Below are positions 47,478-57,050 of a stretch of DNA of 60,000 nt, piece by piece (the stretch's first letter is position 1; each line of letters opens with the position of its first letter). Source of the DNA: Cryptomeria japonica (taxonomy: Eukaryota > Streptophyta > Pinopsida > Cupressales > Cupressaceae); the NCBI RefSeq assembly GCF_030272615.1, contig NC_081408.1:608168173-608228172 (forward strand), in the 5' to 3' direction. The notes under the pieces are model-generated. The model did not search any database and had not been told where the DNA came from. It was given only the letters and a program-made list of their open reading frames with translations. The translations under genes were made by a program, and so were the position numbers.

Positions 47478-48498
47478 TGTTGGTATTTTGGTATGCTTTT
47501 GTCATTGATGTCAACACCTACTAAAACTCTAGCACTTTGGAGATCCAACAACATTCACCGGCAAGTAAGTGACTTTTGCACAGTCACTAGTATATGGTAC
47601 ATCGACAGGATATAATGATCATTGGCACTTGGAATGGCATGGAAAACACTTGGTAATGTCAAAGACATTGTTTGGACATCTTATCTTGGAGAATTGTTTA
47701 TTGGTATATTCATATTTGCATATTTGCTGTCACCGGCAAATAGATCCAGGTTATACACAGGCAGGTTTATCTTTTCCAGATCAGCATAGCAAACTTTGGA
47801 GATGATTTATTATTGTTGTAAATGCATTAAGCTGACATGTTGAATCAGTTATTGCATTGGTTATTGTATTATTTCTAAAATGATTTTATTGTAATATCTT
47901 GTAGAGCTGACCTACTAAAATTGGTCTTAGGTTATGGTATAAATGTAAGATCTTATTTGTAAGATCGGATGTGGAATGCAAAAAGGAATTGTAAGAAGGT
48001 ATATGCAAGATTAAGCAGAGCTATACATGCAGACATCATTTGAAGGTGAAGCTAGGTTTTTGTGAAAGCATATGAAGATGCTATTTTGAGCAGTACATTC
48101 TTATTGGATTTAACCATCCAATTGTAGTTAGTGTGACTCCCATTTGTGATTGAGTAGTGAGCTCTAGGCGCTTGGCCTTTCTGCATGTGCAGACCCCATT
48201 TATGTACACTTACTATCTGCAGTAGTATCATCTGATTATGGGTAAGGTTTCCCACCGTTGTTTTTCCCCTTACAGGGTTTCCACATACAAATATTGGTTT
48301 TATGTGTTGTGGATGACTTTGTCTTTTTGTTTCATGCATTAATCTTTACCGGTATTGCAATTATCTATTAAAACTGTCTACCAGTATAAGAGACTGGTCC
48401 ACCGGTATTAAGCAGTAAATTGGTTAAGTAGTTTTGGTTTAAATTTATTTGAGAACTTATTCACCCTCCCCCCTCTCAGTTGTCTCTGGGACCTAACA
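47478..48498 (+). repeat. Element G 3' LTR
   Basis: This LTR is 1,021 bp and clearly close to the 5' LTR, with a few indels (for example an extra ATCTTATTTGTAAG near 47950 and a missing stretch near 48070). It ends GGACCTAACA at 48498. The closeness of the two LTRs suggests a younger insertion than F. Confidence 0.92.
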
Positions 48499-48622
48499 AC
48501 ACTACCCTATGGTAGGAGTGCTACTGTATGGTAGCGGTGCTACCATAAGGTAGCGGCTGCAACTATATTGTAGCAGTGCTATTGTACGGTAGCGGATGCT
48601 ACCATATGGTAGCAATGCTACC
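48499..48622 (+). repeat. 19-bp hairpin array, 5' LTR of element F, right of insertion
   Basis: About six further units (for example GCTACTGTATGGTAGC and GCTACCATATGGTAGC) with spacing of 19-20 bp end at GCTACC (48617-48622). With the left part this LTR has about eight units against about four in the 3' LTR, so unit number changed after or during insertion. Confidence 0.85.
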
Positions 48623-48719
48623 AAATAAAATACTACAAAAAAAAAAAAAAAAACCTTTTCGTCATCATGTGTGCAACACTGCGTCAGTAGGATTTTCGTA
48701 AATTTATAAATTTTATTTT

Positions 48720-48818
<99 letters not shown>

Positions 48819-48882
48819 ATATGACATATGTTTATATGATATTATTTGATGAATATATCTTCATATAAATATACTATATTAT

Positions 48883-48913
<31 letters not shown>

Positions 48914-50568
48914 TGGAATCAAATTTATTTTAATTTAAAAGCATATATTAGATTCTTTTATTTATTTAATCATGGATATATGTTAGGGAGTTAATTTTTA
49001 TTTGTTTAAAATTTAGCCTTATTGGACAAATGACAACTCTGCTATTCTTTTATCAATAAAGATGTATTTTCTACTTTTTTGGGATATCTGTATTTGCAAG
49101 TATTTAATGCTTTTACCTATTTTAAAAAGATTGTCTGTTATCAGATCTTTAGTAAAAATGGTAGTTTTGGTAAAAGCATATTTACATTGTAAATCTGATT
49201 TTGAGTTGTTGTTATGTCATAATGGTTGTTTATACCCCTTGGTCAGTTGTTGTTGTGTAACCCTGTTGTTGTGAACCATTAAGTGTTTTGTTTCAAATGG
49301 TCAACCCTGGGTTATTGATTGTGTATTCTTCACCTGTAGATTTTTTAGGATTAGATATGGCTGTCAGTTTCTCCATAGAGTTCTCGTAGAGAGACCATTC
49401 CTAATAGTGTCTTATGAGAGAGAGTGGCTTTCGAGCAGGGTCCACACCCAAAGTGGATGGCTGGATAACCCCTCGAAAGTCAGTTAAGAAGTGATAACCT
49501 AATAATTGATTCGGAGGTGGGTAGCTAAAATATTTAATTAAGATAATGTGCCTCACACATGGTTGAGTGCTTGTATAGGCTCAGGATGTTGTGAGAAGGC
49601 CTGTAATGGGAAACCTACCACCTTGTCTTCACGAAGGGATTGGTAGGGTCCACATGATGCTTAGATGGAGTCGACGGTTCAAGAGAGGTTACAAGGATAA
49701 CCTAGGATGGCGGTCGGGACCTATGGAGGCCTACCTAGGGTAACAACCTTAAGCCATGCGATGAGACTCTCTCCTGAGGATCACTAGTGTTTGTGAGTTG
49801 AGTCACATGGGTTCTGTAGAGTCATGTTGTACTATTGTACTTGTCTTGTTTTGCTTGTTTGAGGGTCTTCTGCTATCTCCCAACATGGTGGGGTGGTTCC
49901 AATTTGGGATCACATGGTCGGGTGGTAGTGCCACTTCTCATCGAATATCTTTTATTGTACCTTCAGGTGAGGAAAGGCTTCACTGATGTATCTGGGTTTG
50001 TGATTCATGTACCAGCTCATATTCGTGATTATTATATTTTTGAGACAATGTGGTCGTTATTTCATAAATCTATGTAACCTTGGCATTATAACTTATGTAT
50101 TAAATTGTACTATTGAAAGCCATGTAATTATTGATTACTGTGATATTCATTCATCTGAATGTATGTTAATTAAGTATCTTTACTCTTATGTGTAAGTGAA
50201 CCATGGAAAGTAAATGTATTGGAACTCTTTAAATCTTTCATTGTGGATTTAGTTTTATGAGTATGTTTTAATTAAAAGCAATTAAGTTCCTAACTAGATG
50301 GATGATTTAGTGTTATGATAATGTTTTAATTAACAACAATTAAGTTCCTGACTAGATGGATAATTGGTTTAACCTTGATGTTGTCATTTTTATTGTGAAT
50401 TAATCTTCATTGGTAACCCTTAGGAAATCATGTGTTAGACTTTTGTTGTGTTAATAAATGTGCAATGTGACAATTAATGCACTTAATTCTTTTTTTTAAA
50501 AAAATTATGTCACCTTTTAGTTGCCTAGTTGTGTTGTTTTCCTTTAGGGTTCCTCGTAGGGCATTACA
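48504..50568 (+). repeat. Element F 5' LTR, right part
   Basis: This is the continuation of the LTR after element G: the rest of the hairpin array, long (TA)n runs (48725-48815 and about 48884-48906), then sequence co-linear with 57060-59025. A stretch of about 260 bp present in the 3' LTR (about 58610-58880) is absent here. It ends GGGCATTACA, and the PBS follows. Frames 49062-49274, 49798-49986 and 49835-50077 recur as LTR sequence in the 3' copy and are not genes. Confidence 0.9.
48725..48815. repeat. (TA)n microsatellite in element F 5' LTR
   Basis: About 90 bp of TA, with a shorter run at about 48884-48906. The 3' LTR has a counterpart of about 74 bp at 56975-57048, so the repeat was present in the parental LTR and changed length since. 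Confidence 0.95.
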
Positions 50569-50570
50569 TT

Positions 50571-50584
50571 TGGTATCAGAGCCC
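50571..50584 (+). other. Element F primer binding site
   Basis: TGGTATCAGAGCCC starts two bases after the 5' LTR. It is a perfect Met-tRNA-type site, typical of plant chromoviruses as well as copia elements. Confidence 0.92.
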
Positions 50585-50722
50585 AAGTTTCAACACTGGG
50601 TACTCTGGGTTTATAGTGAGCCCATTCAGCTTGATCTTTTTGCTTAGGTCTTAATGTTTGTGTTTCCCTTATTTTATCTTTGCCGTAGATCTGAACTATT
50701 TTCTCTTTTGTAGTGTTAGGTC

Positions 50723-51002
50723 ATGGCTAGAAAAGACAAGGGAGGTGGCCATACAGGTGGTCGCAATAGAGGTAGAGGTGGAGGATGGGGCCAAGGTTCT
50801 AACTGTCACGACCCTTCACCACCACCCATGCATGTGAGTGTCAAGTCAGAACAGTCTGTTCATCAGGATTCACTGCATGCAGGAGAGCAGGTTCCCGAAA
50901 GGGAAGAGATGAGACAAATGTTTCAGGAGGTTTTGACCAAGTTAGGCCTCAGGCTTGAGGTTGATTAGCCTATTCATGCTCAGGTTAAGGAGTCGCACTG
51001 GC

Positions 51003-51056
<54 letters not shown>

Positions 51057-52240
51057 ACCCAGGAGGAGGGAGATCCCAGCTGACTATGATCTAGCTCCCG
51101 TGGGTCACATAAGGGACTTGATGAGGTCCAACCCTCCCTTCTTTTATGGTAAAGATACCGGTCTCGAGACAGAGACCTGGCTTATCAGTTTGGATTACTG
51201 TTTCGCTATGTTCCCATACAGTAGCAACACCAAGGTGAGATGTGCTATCATTCATCTCAACAATTTTGCTTCGATCTAGTGGAGATTAGAGGAGGAGAAG
51301 ATCAGTGTGTGCATTAATACCATATCATGGGAGATATTTTTGGAGAGATTTAGGGCACTATTTCTCTCACCCTAGTGGAGGCAGACTTGGGCAGACGAGT
51401 TCTATGCTTTGCATCAGTATGGTATGCCAGTAGATGAGTTTGAACACAGGTTCTATGTGCTTAAACAGTATGCCGAAATTGGTAACGATGAGGCAATGCT
51501 TGTTTGGCATTTCTTGAGGGGTCTAAATGACCACATAAGTGGAGGAGTGAGAGTGTCTGAGCCAGCTTCAGTTGAGGTAGCCATGGAAAAAGATAGGTTG
51601 GTAGAGAAGAACCTTAGCCATGCACATGGTGGTCAGTCAGGAGAGCAAATTGGGAGTGTACCTTTCAGTGGGCCTAGAGTTTGTGGCAACTAGTCCCACT
51701 CAGCTACACTGTTTAGGAGTCCTTAGACACCCAGTAAGGGTGGACAACATCAACAACAATAGCCACAGAGACTGAAATAGTTCCAGGGTCAGCAGGGTGG
51801 AAATTCTCAGCATAGGAGGAATAGGAACTGGTAGAGGAGTAGACATGGTCCTTTAGGGCAGCCCTCTCAAGGTGCATCTCATGCCCCTAGTAGGGGAAGC
51901 TTTCAATAGTCTAGTGGGTCGATGGGAAGTAGAGGACCAGGTAGGGGATCTTGCTTCTCTTGTGGGCAGTTTGGTCACATAGCTGCTCAGTGCCCTCAGC
52001 GTTCTCACCAGACAGGTAGTCAGAGGTTAGCAGCATCAGAGCCTATAGTAGGGGATGCAGGTAGATCTTATAGAGTGTTTCTAGTAGTTGATGACAGCCA
52101 GGTTGGTCATAAGGGTACAGTTATTGAGGCAGTAGGTGTGTTGTGTGAAATTCCTATCTTTGCACTTTTTGATTCTGGTGCTTCGGATTTTTTCATTTCT
52201 TCATCCATTGTGGAGTGGTGCAAACTCTTGTCTACTAAGT
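50723..52240 (+). pseudogene. Element F gag and start of protease, broken
   Basis: The ATG at 50723 opens a Gly/Arg-rich start (MARKDKGGGHTGGRNRGRGG). A (GA)n run at 51005-51054 follows, after which the frame is shifted by one. The gag domain reads LMRSNPPFFYGKDTGLETET and, at 51409-51600, HQYGMPVDEFEHRFYVLKQY with FLRGLNDHI. The zinc knuckle CFSCGQFGHIAAQC (51952-51993) is intact. Protease follows in the same frame with PIFALFDSGASDFFISSSI, where the active-site motif reads DSG. Several in-frame TAG stops (near 51280, 51376, 51693 and 51727) are present. Confidence 0.85.
51005..51054. repeat. (GA)n microsatellite inside gag of element F
   Basis: A 50-bp uninterrupted GA run encodes alternating Arg-Glu. 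The gag frame upstream (from 50723) and downstream (from about 51060) differ by one base, so a change in repeat length has put the two halves out of register. Confidence 0.9.
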
Positions 52241-52263
52241 AGGTGGATAGGTGGCAAGTATAG

Positions 52264-53170
52264 TTGGCTACAGGTGTGCATGTTTCCATAGATACCTTTG
52301 TTCCCAGTTGTGAGTTGAACCTAGGAACCGCAGTTACTTTAGTTGACCTTCAGGTCATTCCTTTGGGTTCTTATGGAGTTGTGTTGGGGATGGATTGGCT
52401 TTCATCTCATAGTGCTTTTGTAGACTACTACAAGAAGACAATAGAGTGTTTAGATGACCTTGGCAGGGAAGTGGAGATTGTTGGAGTTCAGAGATCAATA
52501 TCCCTACGTATGACTTTTGCTATGCAACTTAAGCGGTGTATGTGTAAAGGGTGTCAGCTTTTTGCACTTACTCTTGAGGATGTGGGTGAAAAAGAGAATT
52601 GAGAAATCACTCTTGATGGTCACCCTATTCTTCGAGAGTATGCTGATGTGTTTTCATTGGATATTCTTGGTATGCCACCAAAGCGAGACATAGACTTTCA
52701 AATCAACTTGGATCCTAGTGTAGAACCTATTTTGAGAGTTCCATATCGGATGACTACTCAGGAGTTGAGTGAGTTGAAGTTGCAGATAGAAGAATTGTTG
52801 GCCAAGGGGTTCATTCATCCTAGTGTTTCTCCTTAGGATGCGCCTGTTATCTTCGTTAAGAAGAAGGATGGTTCTCTTCGGTTATGCATTGATTACCGAC
52901 AACTGAATAAGGTAATCATCCAGAGTTGATATCCATTGCCTCATATAGATGATATTTTCGATTAGGTAAAGGGAGCCAAGGTGTTCTCTAAGATTGATTT
53001 GAAATCTGGGTATCATTAGTTGTGCATTCAAGATGCAGACATTCATAAGATGACGTTTCGGACTCGTTATGGTCACTATGAGTTCATAGTGGTGCCATTT
53101 GGGTTGACGAACACGCCTTAAGTTTTCATGAGCCTCATGAATGGGGTTTTCCAACCTACCTTGATCATTT
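52264..53170 (+). pseudogene. Element F protease C-terminus and RT N-terminal half, broken
   Basis: GSYGVVLGMDWLSSHSAFVD is the conserved protease end of gypsy pol. RT begins near 52740 with VPYRMTTQELSELKLQIEEL and LLAKGFIHPSVSP, then [20 protein letters not shown] and FSKIDLKSGYH (first catalytic Asp region, about 52990-53020) and [17 protein letters not shown]. In-frame stops at 52602, 52834-52836, 52927, 52963 and 53017 fall at positions that are usually Gln or Trp. A frameshift lies between about 53150 and 53175. Confidence 0.88.
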
Positions 53171-54056
53171 TCTCTTTGTGTTCTTGGATGACATACTGAT
53201 TTAGTCTAGATCTATGGAAGATCATGAGGTTCACTTGCGACAGGTGTTACAATGCTTGAGAGAGAATCAACTTTATGCAAATTTGGCGAAGTGTGACTTC
53301 TTCCAGTCAGATGTGAACTATCTTGGTCATGTGGTTTTAGGAGAAGGTGTATCCGTGGATCCTTCAAAGATCCAAGCCATTGTTGATTGGCCAGCATCGA
53401 CTAATGTTTCAGAAGTTCAGAGTTTTATGGGTTTGGCCAAATATTACCATCACTTTGTTCAAGGCTTTTCTTGGATAGGTCACCCAATTACTTCTCTTCA
53501 GAGGAAAGGGAAGAAGTTTTTTTGGTTAGAGCAGTGTGAGTCATCTTTTTGTACCTTGAAGGAACTCCTTGTCAGTGCTCTGATATTGGTAGTTCCTAAT
53601 CCATCTAAAGATTTTATGGTATGCACAGATGCCTCTTTAGAAGGTATAGGTGTAGTGCTTATCTAGGATGGACGTGTGGTTGCCTATAAGTCTCACAAAC
53701 TCAAGAATCTCGAGTTGAACTATTCAGTTCATGATTTGGAGTTAGTAGCTGTAGTGCATGCTTTGGTTAGATGACGCCATTTTCTGTTAGAGCATCGGTT
53801 TGAGTTTCATAGTGATCACCATAGTTTGCAGTATATCTTCACGCAACCGAACTTGAATGCTCGATAGTGAAGATGAATGGAATTCCTCTGCAAGTATGAT
53901 TTTGAGGTTTGTTATATTCAAGGGAAAGAAAACATGGTGGCAGATGCTTTGAGTCATAGGCAGCATGAAGTTTCAGCATTGTCCCTTGGAGTAGACTTGA
54001 GAGGGAGAATTCTGGGAGTCGTTCTTTAGGATACTTGGTATCAAGATGTCAGAGCC
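53171..54056 (+). pseudogene. Element F RT catalytic loop to RNase H, broken
   Basis: VFLDDILI (about 53178-53201) holds the two catalytic Asp of RT, as FLDD in place of the usual YVDD. The rest of RT reads LRQVLQCLRENQLYANLAKC, FFQSDVNYLGHVV and VQSFMGLAKYYHHFVQGFS. RNase H starts with FMVCTDASLEGIGVVLI (53615-53664). After a TAG it continues through LELNYSVHDLELVAVVHAL and KYDFEVCYIQGKENMVADAL. Stops near 53665, 53773 and 53866 interrupt it. Confidence 0.87.
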
Positions 54057-55430
54057 GTGATGGAGTCTGGAAGGCCTTTAGAGGGTAGATTTTCTGGATA
54101 TAACCTTGAGGCAGATGGACTTCTTTGTCACCTTGGATGGATCTATGTACCTCCTTTGGAGGGTCTTCGCATTTTGATCATGACTGAGGCCCATTGTGCA
54201 CCTTATTCGGCACTTCTAGGTGTCAAGAAGATGCACGTTGATCTTAGACAAATTTATCATTGGGCTGGTATGAAACACACCATTGTTGATTTTGTGACAA
54301 AGTGTTTAGAGTGTCAGCAGGTGAAGGTGGAGCATCAGCACCCGACAGAGCTTTTACAACCTAATTTGGTACTAGATTGGAAATGGTATATCATTTCGAT
54401 GGATTTCATTGTTGGGTTGCCTGCCTCTTCGCATCATCCTGATGCCATCATGGTCATTGTTGACAGATTGACAAAGGCTGCTCATTTTGTTCCTATTCGA
54501 GCTTCCTATACGGTAGTAATGGTGGCTCAAGTTTTCTTAGAGGATGTGGTAAGATTGCATGGTATTCCAAGGTGGATCATTTTTGATAGAGATCATGTCT
54601 TTACGCCAGCCTTGTGGACCTCTCTTCAACATGCATTGGAAATCCAGTTGAACTTTAGTTCATCTTATCATTTAGAGACAGATGGTTAGACCGAGTGAAT
54701 GAATTGGGTTTTGGAGTACATGCTTCGCATGTATGTTATGGTCCAGTAGTCACGCTGGGAGGATTATATCTACCTAGTGGAGTTTTCTTAAAAAAATGGA
54801 TATCATAGCTCCATAGGTATGTCCCCCTTCCAGGCATTGTATGGTAATCCTTGCCATACTCCTCTGAGTTGGGATCGACTAGAGGACAGGGTGCATATAG
54901 GACTGGATATTCTTTGAGAGATGGGCCAATAGGTTGAGAGGATTTGTGAGCATTTAGTAGCTACATAGGATAGGCAGAAGAAGTATGTAGATTCTCATAG
55001 GGTAGATCATCAGTTTTCTATTGGCGATCGTGTGTTCTTGAGAGTGCATCCGCGGAAGAGTCTGATCCATTTTGGAAAGGGTTCTAAGTTGGTACCTCAT
55101 TTTGTTGGCCCTTTTGAAATCCTTGAGAGGATAGGACTTGTTGCCTACCGTACCTTGCCACCAAGTCTATCCCACATCCACGATGTCTTTCATGTTTCAG
55201 TTCTTCGACCTTATCATCCTGATGTGACACATGTTCTTGATTGGAACACTTTGCAGGTTGAGGACGGGCATCTTTCCATTGAGACCGTGCACATTCTTCA
55301 ACATCAGGATTTGACCCTCAGGGGTCATACCATCAAATAGGTAAGGGTCCTATGGGACCGAAATAATGAGATCTCGGTGACTTGGAAGGATGCAACAAAG
55401 ATGAGAGAACTCTATTCTTATCTATTTTAG
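54057..55430 (+). pseudogene. Element F integrase and chromodomain-like tail, broken
   Basis: The zinc-binding region reads EAHCAPYSALLGVKKMHVDL, then IYHWAGMKH and VTKCLECQQVK (H-H-C-C). The catalytic core begins at MDFIVGLPASSHH (first Asp, about 54402) and continues with IIFDRDHVFTPALW (second Asp, about 54590). The Glu region near 54685-54710 is interrupted by TAG and TGA. The GPY/F region (KSLIHFGKGSKLVPHFVGPF, VFHVSVLRPYHPD) at 55050-55215 is intact. The end (VLWDRNNEISVTWKDATKM) is like the last part of a chromodomain. All readable parts share one frame, with eight or more stops. Confidence 0.88.
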
Positions 55431-55450
55431 GCTTCTAGGAGTAAGCCTAG

Positions 55451-55465
55451 TTTTGGGGGGGAGAA
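55451..55465 (+). other. Element F polypurine tract
   Basis: TTTTGGGGGGGAGAA directly precedes the 3' LTR start at 55466, the expected plus-strand primer position. Confidence 0.85.
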
Positions 55466-56785
55466 TGTAGTGCCCCTCCTTGATTGAACTTATTAGACTC
55501 ATATTTTACTATTGTTTACTTTCAGTGGATACATTATCATTATTTTTTATTCAGACTTATATGACATTATTTCATGCTTTATCTAGATATGGGATGCATA
55601 CTTTATTTATAGTATTTCAATACTTGTGATTTGTGGTATTTTATGGATTATTGTTATATACTGACACTTTACTTTATCTATGCAATGTGTAATTATATGT
55701 TGTGTGTCTGCGAGTGTATTGGATGCGAGGGGATGATTTTCCTTCACTCACTCCAGTGAGATAGGGAACATCACAATTCTCCTTCATCTGTGTGTGTGTT
55801 GTGTATTCTATATTTATATATATGCATGTGGTTTGATGATGTAGGACATTGCAGGTACAAGTACTAGGTAGGTACAGGGTATCATCTCCACCTGGCTTCA
55901 TAGGTCTGAACATGCCTTATTTATCTGATGGGAGTGGAGGAGATAGTGGTTGACCCTAATTTTACCCCAGTTACACTCTTATAAATGTCGTCAGTTGGTC
56001 ATCTTTTTTGTATGTTCGGCCTTCGATTTTTGTTTGTTTGACTGTTTCAGAGTCTTTTTTTGGGTCTACTTGGTTTGTGTGCCCTAGTAGATTAGATTAA
56101 TTATTTAAGTTTATAGGGTCACATTATAGTTAGCATATTTAATTTATGAATTATAATGCTTTAGTGATTATTAATTTAATTAATTAAGTGAAGTGATTAA
56201 ATTTAGTTACAAATTGCATTATATGAGAAATATAATTTTATTTAAATTTAGTAGAAAATAAATTAGAAATAAATAAAATAAAGTTAATTTACTTTCCTTA
56301 AATATTTTTTTTAGAAAGTTAATTAAATGGGAACGAGAAAAGAAAAAAATAAGGAAAGTGTTGATTTTTGGGAAATTGCAGTTTCATTTGCTTTTTGTTC
56401 TTCCTATGTGTTTGATTGTGTTCTTCCTGTTTGTGAATTTTTTTTTAGAAATTTGAGTTAAAATTTATTCCTTATGGTTTGTGTAAGAAGATTTTCCCTT
56501 TTAAATAAATTTGGATTTTTATCAATCTCTTTTCTGTCTCAGAGATTTGAATCTTTTGGCAAGATTTATTTACCAGTAAATGTTATGTTTGGACTATAGT
56601 TTTATGAAAGAAATTTTAGTTAATTTAAAAAATATATATATAAAAATATATTCTTGTTATGATTTTTTTTAAATTTTGTTATCTTGGAGTGGGGAAGTTG
56701 AGGTTTTTATAATCTCTATTTGAAAAGAAAAAAATTTAAATTAAAAATTTTAAAAAAATAATAATTGGGGAGGGGGCGATAGCTT

Positions 56786-56867
56786 GCTACCAAACGGTAG
56801 CAAAGCTACCGTAAGGTAGCAATGCTACTGTAAGGTAGCAGAGCTACCCTATGGTAGCAATGCTACC
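56786..56867 (+). repeat. 19-bp tandem hairpin array, 3' LTR of element F
   Basis: Four units of exactly 19 bp, plus a partial fifth, start at 56786, 56805, 56824, 56843 and 56862. Each unit is GCTACC-NNNN-GGTAGC plus three spacer bases, so each can fold into a 6-bp stem with a 4-base loop. Both tandem and inverted order are strict. Confidence 0.92.
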
Positions 56868-56970
56868 AAATAAAAGGTTGTAGAAAAAAAAAGAAAAATA
56901 CCTTTGCCTCCCTGTGTGTGCAATACTGCATCTACAAGATTTTTGTAAATTTATAAATTTAATTTTAAAA

Positions 56971-56974
<4 letters not shown>

Positions 56975-57048
<74 letters not shown>
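56975..57048. repeat. (TA)n microsatellite in element F 3' LTR
   Basis: About 74 bp of AT dinucleotides, the counterpart of 48725-48815. The minus-strand Tyr-Ile frame across it is meaningless. Confidence 0.95.

Positions 57049-57050
<2 letters not shown>

Larger units (their letters stand above)
42770..48498 (+). mobile_element. Element G: Ty1/copia retrotransposon nested in element F
   Basis: LTRs 42770-43814 and 47478-48498 run TGTTGGTATTTTGGTATG...GGACCTAACA. Target duplications are GCACT (42765-42769) and ACACT (48499-48503), one mismatch. PBS, gag, integrase (partial), RT, RNase H and PPT follow in copia order. Its single polyprotein frame from 43871 to 47083 has six premature stops but no frameshift. 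Protease and the first part of integrase are missing by an in-frame deletion. It is the youngest-looking and most complete copia element in the window, yet not autonomous. Confidence 0.93.

Noticed and set aside
49798-50077. Hydrophobic plus-strand frames, repeated at 57983-58213
   Set aside because: They occur at matching positions in both LTRs of element F. The LTR has no conserved frame between copies.
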